Origin: Streptomyces sp. BK239
GTDB lineage: Bacteria > Actinomycetota > Actinomycetes > Streptomycetales > Streptomycetaceae
Length of the DNA stretch: 64,000 nt
Reading direction: 5' to 3'
NCBI RefSeq assembly: GCF_004217285.1
Contig: NZ_SHKS01000003.1
Location: 283,169-347,168, forward strand
Below are positions 9,495 through 17,195 of this stretch, one piece after another; within the stretch, counting starts at the first letter, position 1; each line of letters begins with the position of its first letter. Position numbers and translations under genes: made by a program. Below the pieces are notes generated by a model, which did no database searches, was not told the DNA's origin, and worked only from the letters and a program-made list of their open reading frames with translations.

Positions 9495-9761
9495 ATGACC
9501 GACGCCGCCCGCCGCACCGTCCGCACCGCCGTGCAGACCGTGCTCGCCCTCGCCGCCGGCGCCCCGCTCATCATCGACGCCGCCGACATCCCGCAGACCG
9601 CGACCGGGGTCGGCGTCGTGCTCGCCGTTGCCGCGGGCATCACGCGCGTGATGGCCCTGCCTGTCGTCGACGGCCTGCTGCCCCGGTGGCTGCGCACCGC
9701 ATCGCACCGCGACGACGAGCTGCTCGCCCTCGACCGCACAGATAAGGGGGCCGCCGAGTGA
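9495..9761 (+). CDS. Holin-like small membrane protein
   Basis: An 88-residue protein with two hydrophobic segments (about residues 12-28 and 35-54) and a charged C-terminus, located directly after the endolysin. This is the expected size, topology and place for a holin that releases the lysin through the membrane. Start ATG 9495 is preceded by an ACGAGGT-type site. The last codons overlap the next gene by 4 bases. The call is by position and topology. Confidence 0.6.
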   Translation: MTDAARRTVRTAVQTVLALAAGAPLIIDAADIPQTATGVGVVLAVAAGITRVMALPVVDGLLPRWLRTASHRDDELLALDRTDKGAAE

Positions 9762-10009
9762 CCGACCCCTCGCCGTCTGATGTCGCCCTCGAACTTGAGC
9801 GACTCCGCGGCGCGGTCGAGGCAGGGTTCGCCCGCCTCGACGGACGGCTCGACCTGCTCACCCAGCGGCACGACCAGACCGACGAACGGCTCGACGAGCT
9901 CGAATCGCGTGTCGACGCACTCGAAGATCGCCGATGGCCCCTGCCGAGCATCGGCGCCGTGACCGGCCTCGTCGGCGTAACCGCGGCCGTGATCTCCCAA
10001 CTCCGATAA
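9758..10009 (+). CDS. Coiled-coil protein with C-terminal membrane segment (second holin or lysis regulator)
   Basis: An 83-residue protein overlapping the upstream holin gene by GTGA, so likely coupled. Residues about 8-58 form a heptad-rich coiled coil (LELERLRGAVEAGFARLDGRL) and residues about 63-82 a single hydrophobic segment. Actinophage lysis cassettes often carry such a second membrane protein that tunes holin timing. No catalytic residues are visible. It is followed by a very strong terminator. Confidence 0.55.
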   Translation: MTDPSPSDVALELERLRGAVEAGFARLDGRLDLLTQRHDQTDERLDELESRVDALEDRRWPLPSIGAVTGLVGVTAAVISQLR

Positions 10010-10017
10010 TCAGCGCA

Positions 10018-10061
10018 GTGCCCCCGTTCGTCGGCTCCGTGCCGACGAACGGGGGCACTTT
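10018..10061 (+). terminator. Strong bidirectional terminator, end of lysis operon
   Basis: A near-perfect 18-bp stem (GTGCCCCCGTTCGTCGGC paired with its complement) with a 5-base loop is followed by TTTG. It marks the boundary between phage late genes and cargo. Confidence 0.85.
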
Positions 10062-10096
10062 GTCGTCTGTGCGCCCTCACGGAAACTACAACGAAG

Positions 10097-11338
10097 CTAC
10101 CCCGCTGGGGTGAGCATCAGCGTCTGCTGCACAGGCACCCCAAAACTCAGGATTTCTTTCTCCGGCGAATCAATTTGCATGAGCGCCTTTTGTGCGGCAG
10201 CAGCAAGCGCGCGGGCAAGCAGCGGCGGGACAGCATTGCCGATCTGCTTAAGCATCTGCCATTCGCTCGTCTGGAAAACGAATCCATCATGGAAGGATTG
10301 CAAGCGTGCCGCTTCGCGGACAGTGATCCATCGCTGGAACTTCGGATGGACCCATTCAGACATGTCGCGATGCATTTGCGCGAGAATGGTGTAGGCAGGC
10401 TTGTCCGGGTGTAGACGCCGCCACTTCTCCGGGCGCGCGCCGTTCCAGATTTCTTTAGGGAGAGAGTCAGCCTTGGCACCCGGAGCCAAAAGGGAGATCA
10501 GGTTCTTGCGACGCTCCTGGATCTCCTTAGTGTGATGATTAAAGAGCGCCTTAGTTCCGCCAGCCACCTTGAGCTTGTATTCCTTGCTGTACCAGCGGCC
10601 ATCGCGGTCGATCCGCATCTCATCCAGAACGGGACTTGCCGCCCGCGACCTGGGATAGCTGACCGGCTCGTAATGAACGGCGGTAGATTCCGGAATATCG
10701 CGAATCGCATCATTGACCGTAGATTCCGGAAGCTTCTCCCCTTCGAGCGTCGCTTCAAGGAATGCCTGAGCATCCATTCCGAGGTCCAGGCCGTCGCGAA
10801 CGCCGAAGAAGATGGCCCTACGCCGTAGCTGCGGAACCCCAAAATCACTCGCAGCAACAACGGCAACGCCGCAGTTAGAGTATCCGGCCTCAGCGAACGC
10901 GGCGAGCACTTCCCTCTTGAATCTCCCCTTAGCAAGCAGCAGCATGTTAGGGACATTTTCCATCAGGAAAACCTTCGGGCGGAGCTCCTTCAGTATGCGC
11001 ACATATTGTGCGTAAAGCTCATTCCGCGGGTCATCAAGAATGCGCGTACCGATCTGACTGTATCCCTGGCACGGCGGCCCTCCAAAGAGCATGTCAATGT
11101 TGCCGCGCTTAACCCCCTCAAAGCGCGCACGCTCCTCCCGCCAAACCTCCGAAGACTTGTTCAGGAAGTCGTGAACATCCCCTTCAAAGAGGGGCACTTC
11201 AGGAAAGTTGTGCCGGTACGTGACCGCCGCAAACCGGTCCATCTCGACTGCTGCCTCAACTGAGAAACCTGCCAGACGCACCCCCTCACAGAAGCCTCCG
11301 CAGCCCGAGAACAGCGAGACGGCCCGGTACATCGACAT
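10097..11338 (-). CDS. DNA (cytosine-5-)-methyltransferase, type II modification enzyme
   Basis: A 413-residue C5-cytosine methyltransferase that transfers a methyl group from S-adenosylmethionine to DNA cytosine. All landmark motifs are present in order: I SLFSGCGGFCEG (SAM), IV PPCQGYSQ with catalytic Cys90, VI ENVPNM, VIII QLRRRAIFFG, X IGNAVPPLLARAL. The start MSMYRAV at 11338 follows GGGTGGAAGG; ATG 11332 is also possible. It is divergent from an XRE controller and an endonuclease-like gene, making a complete type II system. Base composition is clearly less GC-rich than the phage genes, which suggests separate acquisition. Confidence 0.92.
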   Translation of the reverse strand: MSMYRAVSLFSGCGGFCEGVRLAGFSVEAAVEMDRFAAVTYRHNFPEVPLFEGDVHDFLNKSSEVWREERARFEGVKRGNIDMLFGGPPCQGYSQIGTRILDDPRNELYAQYVRILKELRPKVFLMENVPNMLLLAKGRFKREVLAAFAEAGYSNCGVAVVAASDFGVPQLRRRAIFFGVRDGLDLGMDAQAFLEATLEGEKLPESTVNDAIRDIPESTAVHYEPVSYPRSRAASPVLDEMRIDRDGRWYSKEYKLKVAGGTKALFNHHTKEIQERRKNLISLLAPGAKADSLPKEIWNGARPEKWRRLHPDKPAYTILAQMHRDMSEWVHPKFQRWITVREAARLQSFHDGFVFQTSEWQMLKQIGNAVPPLLARALAAAAQKALMQIDSPEKEILSFGVPVQQTLMLTPAG

Positions 11339-11442
11339 GCCTTCCACCCTTCGTTGCTGCCCAGACCGTAGCCGTTCCGGCCGGACGAAGCCCACATCTT
11401 AGCTGTACACCGGCGAATGTGACTTATATTCCGTGGTTCTCA

Positions 11443-11718
11443 ATGCGGCATCGGTCTACGGTTCAGTGCGTGCTCGACCTGCGATCATCCTTCGGGCTCG
11501 CCGTACGAGAGGCGAGAGTTCAGCTCGGTTGGTCGCAGGAGCGGCTGTCGGTCGAGTCAGGGCTCGACCGCACCTACGTGAGCGGGTTGGAGCGGGGGAA
11601 GCGAAACCCGTCCCTACTGACGCAAGCGCGGCTCGCCGATGCCCTCGGCACACCCCTGTATGTGTTGGTTAAGCAGGCCGAGGAGAGTGCGAGTGCCGTT
11701 CGCCTTCAGTCAGGTTGA
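11443..11718 (+). CDS. XRE-family HTH controller (C protein-like)
   Basis: A small Cro/C1-type DNA-binding protein: a helix-turn-helix of about 60 residues (FGLAVREARVQLGWSQERLSVESGL, then TYVSGLERGKRNPSLLTQARLADAL) with almost nothing else. The size and the 26-base overlap with the endonuclease gene are typical of C proteins that delay nuclease expression until the host DNA is methylated. The start is uncertain: ATG 11443 is used here, and a GTG at 11470 is possible. The spacer to the divergent methyltransferase is only about 100 bases and must hold both promoters. Confidence 0.75.
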   Translation: MRHRSTVQCVLDLRSSFGLAVREARVQLGWSQERLSVESGLDRTYVSGLERGKRNPSLLTQARLADALGTPLYVLVKQAEESASAVRLQSG

Positions 11719-12712
11719 GACCAAAGCTCTGAAGGAAGAGGATCGCTGCATCACAGATCTGCGCGATGCCCCGATCCGAAACAGGACTACAAAGTTCCGC
11801 CTCGCACAGCAAAACATGCTCGCCTACACATTCCCATCTTTCATTCCAGGGTTCGCCGCCGCCGGCATCAACAACATGCCGTATGCCGAGATCATCTCCC
11901 GACCGCTGGAGAACGCCAAGGATGAGGGCAAACTCCTATACGATGTCGACTTCTCGGTGTCCTCTTCGGCTGAGGCAAAAGTAGCCGGCGATATTTTTGA
12001 GATCGTATCGTCCGCAGTCATGTGGAATGCAGCAGCCTGGTGGAATAGGTATATGATCGGCGGCGCATGGGGAGTAACCCCGAGGTACGCGAAGCCTAAA
12101 ACTCAGCCTTCACCATCGCGCCAAGTGGCTGTGCTAAATCTGCCACGGGATTACGACTGGGTTCAGCTCCTGGTCCCCGAAGCACGAGACAAGATTTCAG
12201 AAATCCGAAACGGGCTCGGCGACAAGAGTCTTGGGCTCCCCACATCAACACCAGACCTTGCCGTGGTCGTGGTCCCGGAAGAGCTTCGAGGGCTCGATCT
12301 CTGGTCTACCCCGCTCCCAAACTTGAACCATCCCGCCCAGTCAGAGCTTAGAGAAGCCCACAAGCTCGTCCAGGGGCGTATTGAACCTGGCGAAATCATC
12401 CTTGCAGTCGCCTTCAAGAAAAGCCTTCGCAGCGACAGGCTGTATCAGCCTCTCTACGAGGCCAATGTGATGCAGCTTCTCCTCGAAGGAAGGCTGGGAG
12501 CCCCGCGCGTCGAGTTCGAGGTGCACACGCTTGCCCCCGAGGGGACAGACGCATTTAACACATATACAGCAGCCTCGCTCTACGCGGTCGCCGAAGACCG
12601 GCCGGATATACACCGTGCAGTTCGCGAGCTTTACATTCCGGCCACAGCTTCGGACATGGTGCAGCGCCTGTTCGGATTCCTGAATGAGCGAATGGCATTG
12701 GTTACGCCGTAA
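11693..12712 (+). CDS. Type II restriction endonuclease, NgoMIV/Cfr10I/SgrAI-like PD-(D/E)XK
   Basis: A 339-residue protein starting at GTG 11693 behind GAGGAGAG, overlapping the controller gene. It carries a PD at residues 187-188, a KKSLRSDR stretch at 242-249 and Glu256 in YEAN. This resembles the split active site PD-X(46-55)-K-X(12-13)-E of NgoMIV, Cfr10I, Bse634I and SgrAI, which cut sites with a CCGG core. The overall length is close to SgrAI. By that family logic it may cut a CCGG-containing sequence protected by the neighbouring methyltransferase. Motif spacing and partner genes are seen; target specificity is inference. Confidence 0.7.
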   Translation: MPFAFSQVETKALKEEDRCITDLRDAPIRNRTTKFRLAQQNMLAYTFPSFIPGFAAAGINNMPYAEIISRPLENAKDEGKLLYDVDFSVSSSAEAKVAGDIFEIVSSAVMWNAAAWWNRYMIGGAWGVTPRYAKPKTQPSPSRQVAVLNLPRDYDWVQLLVPEARDKISEIRNGLGDKSLGLPTSTPDLAVVVVPEELRGLDLWSTPLPNLNHPAQSELREAHKLVQGRIEPGEIILAVAFKKSLRSDRLYQPLYEANVMQLLLEGRLGAPRVEFEVHTLAPEGTDAFNTYTAASLYAVAEDRPDIHRAVRELYIPATASDMVQRLFGFLNERMALVTP

Positions 12713-12743
12713 GAAGTCCACACCGGAACTTGGCTTAGCGCAT

Positions 12744-12788
12744 GCGCCCCCGTCCGCCGACTAACAGTCGGCGGACGGGGGCGCCTTT
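12744..12788. terminator. Bidirectional terminator between restriction and regulator genes
   Basis: A long stem (GCGCCCCCGTCCGCCGACT and its complement) with a 3-base loop is followed by TTTG. It serves the converging endonuclease and TPR-regulator genes. Confidence 0.85.
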
Positions 12789-12792
12789 GTCG

Positions 12793-14145
12793 TTACGCCG
12801 CTGCGACGAGCTCGCGGGCGCGCTCGTTGAAGTCCGCGACGAGGCGGTGCGTCCCGTACGGCTGCATCCGGCGCTGCAAGTCCTGCACGGCCTCGATGCA
12901 GCGCGAACTCTTGACCTGTCGCGACAGCGACAACGTCCGCAGACCGGCCGAGTGCGCGGCCTCCAGGTCCCGGCGCTGCAAGTGCGAGACCGCGAGCGCG
13001 GCCTGCGACATGGCACCCCGACGCGCTCGCCGCTGCTTGCGTGCGTGGTCGATGGACCGGCGCGCGTGTTCCTCAGCGCTTGCCGGGTCGTCGATGTCCC
13101 GGAAGGTGTTCGCGTGTTCGCCATGCAGGTACGCCGGATCGATGAACGTCGCCCACTCCGGTTCTTCCTCCGCACGTACGCGGCTGAAAGCGGTCTCGGA
13201 CTGGGTCACGGCATGGGCCGCCGCCGTTTTGTCGCCGACTTTGGCGAGTGCCCGAGCTTCCAGCGCCCACAGGTCCGCCAGACAGGCCGGAGACTGACCC
13301 GAGCCGAGGCCGGCGCGGCCGGCCTGTGCGAGTCGGCGCCCTTCCTCCGGGTTGCCGAGCAACGTTGCCTGATCGGCCATGCCCGCGAGCACGTGCGCGC
13401 CGAGCGCGGCGTTCTCTGACTCCTCAGCGAGCCGAAGCGACTGGATCAAGTACCGCTGGGCGGTCCCGTGCTCGCCGTTGTCGTATGCCATCCACCCGAG
13501 CAGGTATGTCTGCTCGGCCGCCGCCTCGCACAGTGCCCGCCGCACTTCCTCGGTGTGGGTGCGGCGAAGCAGCGGATAGACGTGCTGGTTCATGTACTCG
13601 GCGAGGATGAGTCGGCCGGAACCGCCGCCCTGTAGAACGTCCATCTTCTGGAACTCGCCGAACATGTTCCGGACCGCCGTCACGTCTTCAAGGCGCACCC
13701 GGGGCCCCGGCTCCGGCTGCTGGTCAAGCGTGTTGAGCAGCCAGTCGCGGGACGGCCCGACGGCCGCAACAGCGGCAAACGGCGCTGCGGCCAAGAAGTT
13801 GCGACGGTCCACGTCCGCCCTCCCCAAGTCGGTCACTGCTTCCACGGTAACCGCGTAGGACGAGCTGTAAATGAGCGCGCGTTCGGCTGTCTGTCCCTCA
13901 CCGAGGCCGAGATCGTACGTTGTGACCCGGTATCCGAAGTGCGCCGAGAAGACGTCGGCGAGGATCTCGTGCACGGGCGGACGCGGCTGATCACCTGCCA
14001 GCCATCGCCGAACTGTCGTCGCGTCCGGCGTGATGTGCGGCTGCCCCCACGTCTGAGCTGCGGACTTCACCCGGCGCGCGAGTTCCTTGCGGCTCATGCC
14101 GGACCGTTCGAGCCAGCGTTCGAGATCCTTGTTCGGATTCTTCAT
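12793..14145 (-). CDS. HTH transcriptional regulator with C-terminal TPR-like repeats
   Basis: A 450-residue protein. Residues about 8-60 form an XRE-type helix-turn-helix (MSRKELARRVKSAA..., then TTVRRWLAGDQPRPP). The rest is helical with TPR-like pairs (YLLGWMAYDNGEHGTAQRYLIQSL, ALGAHVLAGMADQATLLG). Such Streptomyces proteins typically stand divergent from HATPase or secondary-metabolite genes and may sense a peptide or protein partner. Here it faces the HATPase-radical SAM operon across a 264-base spacer with three GGTACCGC copies. It is the likely regulator of that cassette; ligand unknown. Confidence 0.75.
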   Translation of the reverse strand: MKNPNKDLERWLERSGMSRKELARRVKSAAQTWGQPHITPDATTVRRWLAGDQPRPPVHEILADVFSAHFGYRVTTYDLGLGEGQTAERALIYSSSYAVTVEAVTDLGRADVDRRNFLAAAPFAAVAAVGPSRDWLLNTLDQQPEPGPRVRLEDVTAVRNMFGEFQKMDVLQGGGSGRLILAEYMNQHVYPLLRRTHTEEVRRALCEAAAEQTYLLGWMAYDNGEHGTAQRYLIQSLRLAEESENAALGAHVLAGMADQATLLGNPEEGRRLAQAGRAGLGSGQSPACLADLWALEARALAKVGDKTAAAHAVTQSETAFSRVRAEEEPEWATFIDPAYLHGEHANTFRDIDDPASAEEHARRSIDHARKQRRARRGAMSQAALAVSHLQRRDLEAAHSAGLRTLSLSRQVKSSRCIEAVQDLQRRMQPYGTHRLVADFNERARELVAAA

Positions 14146-14209
14146 GGTGAACCCTTACCCCTCGGTCATGGGTGGTAGCTAAGTGACACCTTCCGCCACC
14201 CCTGACGAC

Positions 14210-14379
14210 GGTACCGCTCTGCACGCCGCCACGGTTGCCTGTACGACGAACCAAGCACCAAGCGGCGGGAGTTCAGCAATGGGGCACACCGTTGACGTTG
14301 GTACCGCGCAGGACGCCGACCAGTCTCACCCAACACAGCGGGAGACGACAGGCTTATCCCTGCTGGTCCTCGGTACCGC
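14210..14379. promoter_or_regulatory. Divergent control region with three GGTACCGC copies
   Basis: GGTACCGC occurs at 14210-14217, 14300-14307 and 14372-14379 in the spacer between the TPR regulator and the HATPase operon. Such a repeated octamer is a candidate operator for the adjacent regulator, but GGTACC is not rare in this GC context. Confidence 0.3.
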
Positions 14380-14409
14380 ACCGCGTCGCCCTGTGAGAGG
14401 GGGCGCCAC

Positions 14410-14838
14410 ATGCACGAGGTGACACGCTGGTTCCCCCGCCATGCTCGGGCCGTACCGCAGACCCGTACGTTCGCGCAGACCACGCTCACCGCGTGGGGCA
14501 TCACCAGCCCTGATCGGATCGATGACGTCCTGCTCTGCGTCTCTGAGCTCGCGACCAATGCTGTGCAGCACGGCACTACCGGAAACGAGCAGTTCCTCGT
14601 CAAGCTCGCCGAGGACGACGCGCGGTTGCGCGTCGAGGTTCACGACCCGTCCCGCCGCCGTCCGCGCCCCCAGCAGCCGGGGGACAATGACCCCAACGGC
14701 CGTGGCCTGCTGTTGGTTTACACGCTCTCCGACGAATGGGGCGTCGATCCGCGTTCGCCGCGCGGGAAGGTCGTTTGGTTCGAGTTCAAAGTCGCCGTCC
14801 CAACAGGTGCGACGACATCGACGGGGGACGCGTGTTGA
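14410..14838 (+). CDS. HATPase-domain protein (anti-sigma/serine kinase-like)
   Basis: A 142-residue protein made of one GHKL ATP-binding domain: the N box near residues 43-55 (SELATNAVQHG), a G1-type region (DPSRRRPRPQQPGDNDPNGRGLLL) and a C-terminal strand. It belongs to the abundant Streptomyces RsbW/SpoIIAB-like group that bind or phosphorylate anti-sigma antagonists, or act as small regulators. It starts the operon leading to the radical SAM gene and overlaps the next gene by 7 bases. Confidence 0.75.
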   Translation: MHEVTRWFPRHARAVPQTRTFAQTTLTAWGITSPDRIDDVLLCVSELATNAVQHGTTGNEQFLVKLAEDDARLRVEVHDPSRRRPRPQQPGDNDPNGRGLLLVYTLSDEWGVDPRSPRGKVVWFEFKVAVPTGATTSTGDAC

Positions 14839-15353
14839 CCGCGGCCGAGCGGACGCTGCCCATCCCCGATGCGGGACTGCTCGCATCCGTCGGCGTGTTG
14901 ACATGGCTCGACGCCACCCCGCACGGCTATGTGGCGTTTCTGCTTATCGCTCACCCGCTGGCTCGTCGCGGCGACGAGACGCCCGTCGCCATCGAGACCC
15001 GAATGCGCGGCCTTGGCGCCTCGCTCGGCCTCGCCCCAGCGTCTGATCTGCTGCCAGACATCGGGCGCCGCCTGCGTATGCAGGGGCAGGCCACAGTCAT
15101 TCTCGATATCGACCAATGCGACTACCTGCTGCGCGTACCCGTGGGCGCGGGCGAGTGGACTCGATTCGTCGACGAAGGCGGACCCGTGGCGGTCGCTGTC
15201 GGCCTCGACGAGTTATCCCGGGGCGCCGATCGCGATCGTGTCGAGGACTACCTCGCCGTAACCGCTGCCGGCGACCGACTGCTCATGGGAAAGACCTGCG
15301 TGCGACATCCTTCGGGCAGATGGCCCCGCAACCATGCGGGCGGCACAACATGA
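14832..15353 (+). CDS. Unknown protein in radical SAM cassette
   Basis: A 173-residue protein starting at GTG 14832, overlapping the HATPase stop. I do not recognise the family. It is soluble, with strand-helix alternation and an acidic C-terminal half. It carries a rare TTA leucine codon at 15213-15215, so translation may depend on the bldA tRNA. ATGA overlap with the next gene shows that it belongs to the same operon. Confidence 0.6.
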   Translation: MLTAAERTLPIPDAGLLASVGVLTWLDATPHGYVAFLLIAHPLARRGDETPVAIETRMRGLGASLGLAPASDLLPDIGRRLRMQGQATVILDIDQCDYLLRVPVGAGEWTRFVDEGGPVAVAVGLDELSRGADRDRVEDYLAVTAAGDRLLMGKTCVRHPSGRWPRNHAGGTT

Positions 15354-15760
15354 AGACGACGACTCTCCCGCCCTCGCGTCTTCCCGAAGCCGACGCTGTA
15401 TTCCGTCTGTCCCGCCGCGACATCGACCCGGAAACGGGCGAGCCCGACGTACAACACGCCCTCTGGGACCGCCACGACTGGCAGCTCGGCGCCTGCTGGC
15501 TGTGGTGCGCCCGGGAAGACGTCGAGGTGACATGGCTCGGCCCGGTTCAATCCAGCGGACTGCAGGCGGACATGTACGCCTGCCGCGGCTGCCTGTACCT
15601 CCTCGACCAACTCGTGCTGCGCACCACCCTCGCGAGAGACCGGGCCTCCCTTTCGACGTCATCGAGCCCCGCCGAATCATCGACTGCCCCCGCGGGCGCG
15701 GGTCGACACCGCCGCGCTTCCGCTTCCAGATGGAGGACTCATGCCCGAACTGATCGCTAG
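15350..15760 (+). CDS. Unknown protein in radical SAM cassette
   Basis: A 136-residue protein overlapping its upstream neighbour (ATGA) and the radical SAM start (20 bases). The N-terminal 95 residues are Trp- and Cys-containing (DWQLGACWLWCAREDVEVTW, then ACRGCLYLLDQL); the C-terminus is low-complexity Ser/Ala/Arg. A substrate-recognition or partner role for the radical SAM enzyme is possible, but no RRE fold can be asserted by eye. Confidence 0.55.
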   Translation: MKTTTLPPSRLPEADAVFRLSRRDIDPETGEPDVQHALWDRHDWQLGACWLWCAREDVEVTWLGPVQSSGLQADMYACRGCLYLLDQLVLRTTLARDRASLSTSSSPAESSTAPAGAGRHRRASASRWRTHARTDR

Positions 15761-16886
15761 CCCGTTCCTCGACGAGTACCTCGTCTTACGTCCCGGCGAC
15801 GACAACGGGGTGCAGATTCCGCTCGCTCGGTACCTCGAACTGAGCAAGGCCGCGAGCACGGGCGCCGAGGCGCCGCACTGGCTCGTCGACGGCGCACGCC
15901 AGGCATGGGGGCTCGACCTTCCGGAACACCGGCCCCTACGCGATGCCGTCCTCGTACGCGCTCCCTCCCCGTACGGCATGGCCCGCGCGTCCTACGAGAT
16001 CAACAAAGGCTGTGACTACGACTGTCCGCACTGCTACCTCGGATTGAAGCGATTCGAGGGGATGCCTTGGGCCGACAAGGTCCGGCTACTCGACATCATG
16101 CGCGACGCCGGCGTGCTGTGGCTTCAGATCACCGGCGGCGAGCCACTGATCGACCGCGAGTTCCCCGAGGCGTACTCGTACGCCTATGACCTCGGCATCA
16201 TGCTGACGATTTCCACCAACGGATCACAGCTCCACAAGCCGAAGATCCTGGAGACCCTCACCAAGCGCCCGCCTCATCACCTGTCCCTCAGCGTCTACGG
16301 CGCGACCGAGGAGACCTACGACGGGTTTACCCGCAACCGGGGCGCGTTCGGCCGTTTCATCCGTGGACTCGACGCCGCCCGCGAGGCCGGCCTGCGCTTG
16401 CAGTTGAACATCGTCATCACCAAGGACAACGCCGACGAGTTCGCCGCCATGGAGCAGCTCGCCGAGCGGTACGGCCAGGTGTTCGTGTTCACCAACATGT
16501 CGCCCACCATCCAGGGCGACGCGACCCCGATCCCCGAGCAGGCCGCCAAGTACCTCCGTAAGCGGAAGCCGTTCACCGGCTGCAACGCCGGACACACGTT
16601 CTTTCACGCCGATCCGTTCGGCCACGCATCCATATGCAAGATCGGCCGCGACCCGCACATCCCGCTGATGCAGGAAGGCCTCGAGGGACTCAAACGCCTC
16701 GGCGGCATCGCCGACGGCCTACAGCTTCGCACCGGGGGCTGCGCCGGCTGCATGTTCGGCCAGAAAGACGCCGACGGCAACCCGGGCGGCTGCACCACCT
16801 GCCGCCCCATGGCCAAGCTCTACCAGGAGGCGAAGGCACCACGAAATATGTACTGCCAGCATCCCGACCCCGAACCAGTGAGGTGA
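15741..16886 (+). CDS. Radical SAM enzyme with C-terminal cysteine-rich (SPASM/twitch-like) domain
   Basis: A 381-residue radical SAM protein. Cys91, Cys95 and Cys98 (KGCDYDCPHCYLG) form the CX3CX2C 4Fe-4S site. TGGEP at 131-135 is the SAM amino-binding motif. The C-terminal part has clustered cysteines (GCNAG, ASICK, GGCAGC, GGCTTC, MYCQH) able to hold auxiliary clusters, as in SPASM/twitch enzymes that install C-S, C-C or other links in peptides. A 75-residue peptide gene starts 3 bases downstream. A TTA codon lies at 15786-15788. The reaction is unknown; peptide maturation is inferred from domain type and neighbour. Confidence 0.85.
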   Translation: MPELIASPFLDEYLVLRPGDDNGVQIPLARYLELSKAASTGAEAPHWLVDGARQAWGLDLPEHRPLRDAVLVRAPSPYGMARASYEINKGCDYDCPHCYLGLKRFEGMPWADKVRLLDIMRDAGVLWLQITGGEPLIDREFPEAYSYAYDLGIMLTISTNGSQLHKPKILETLTKRPPHHLSLSVYGATEETYDGFTRNRGAFGRFIRGLDAAREAGLRLQLNIVITKDNADEFAAMEQLAERYGQVFVFTNMSPTIQGDATPIPEQAAKYLRKRKPFTGCNAGHTFFHADPFGHASICKIGRDPHIPLMQEGLEGLKRLGGIADGLQLRTGGCAGCMFGQKDADGNPGGCTTCRPMAKLYQEAKAPRNMYCQHPDPEPVR

Positions 16887-16889
16887 ACC

Positions 16890-17117
16890 ATGGCAACCGC
16901 CATCGAGCCCCGCACCACGGAACAGACCCCGTCCGCCGCCGCGGGTCCGGTCCTCGTCGCGATCTCCCCCCGGCCGACCGCCACCCCCGGACCGCTCCCG
17001 GTCGCGATCACGTCCCGGCCGATCGCTGACGACGAGTTCCGGATCACCAAGGAGATCGGCACGTTCTCCGAGAGCCTCGGCTGCTCGTGCCAGGCCGACG
17101 ACGACCAGCCGTACTAA
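16890..17117 (+). CDS. Candidate RiPP precursor peptide
   Basis: A 75-residue peptide immediately after the radical SAM gene, with GTGAACC just upstream of ATG 16890. The leader-like first half contains a degenerate tandem repeat (GPVLVAISPRPTA at 19-31 and GPLPVAITSRPIA at 34-46). The C-terminal part (residues 47-75) is compact and includes SLGCSCQADDDQPY with the only two cysteines (65 and 67). This architecture of Pro-rich leader, short Cys-containing core and adjacent SPASM-like enzyme fits a ribosomally made, modified peptide. I cannot place it in a named RiPP class. Confidence 0.65.
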   Translation: MATAIEPRTTEQTPSAAAGPVLVAISPRPTATPGPLPVAITSRPIADDEFRITKEIGTFSESLGCSCQADDDQPY

Positions 17118-17136
17118 ACCCCGCACGCACCACGGG

Positions 17137-17170
17137 GCCGCCCCCGCCCGCGTAGGGTCGGGGGCGGCTC
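17137..17170 (+). terminator. Hairpin (terminator or attenuator) after precursor gene
   Basis: A GCCGCCCCCG stem pairs with CGGGGGCGGC around an 11-base loop; no strong U-run follows. It may end the peptide message or lower expression of the downstream kinase-like gene relative to the precursor. Confidence 0.5.
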
Positions 17171-17195
17171 GCCCGTCCACCCCCAGGAACCCGAC

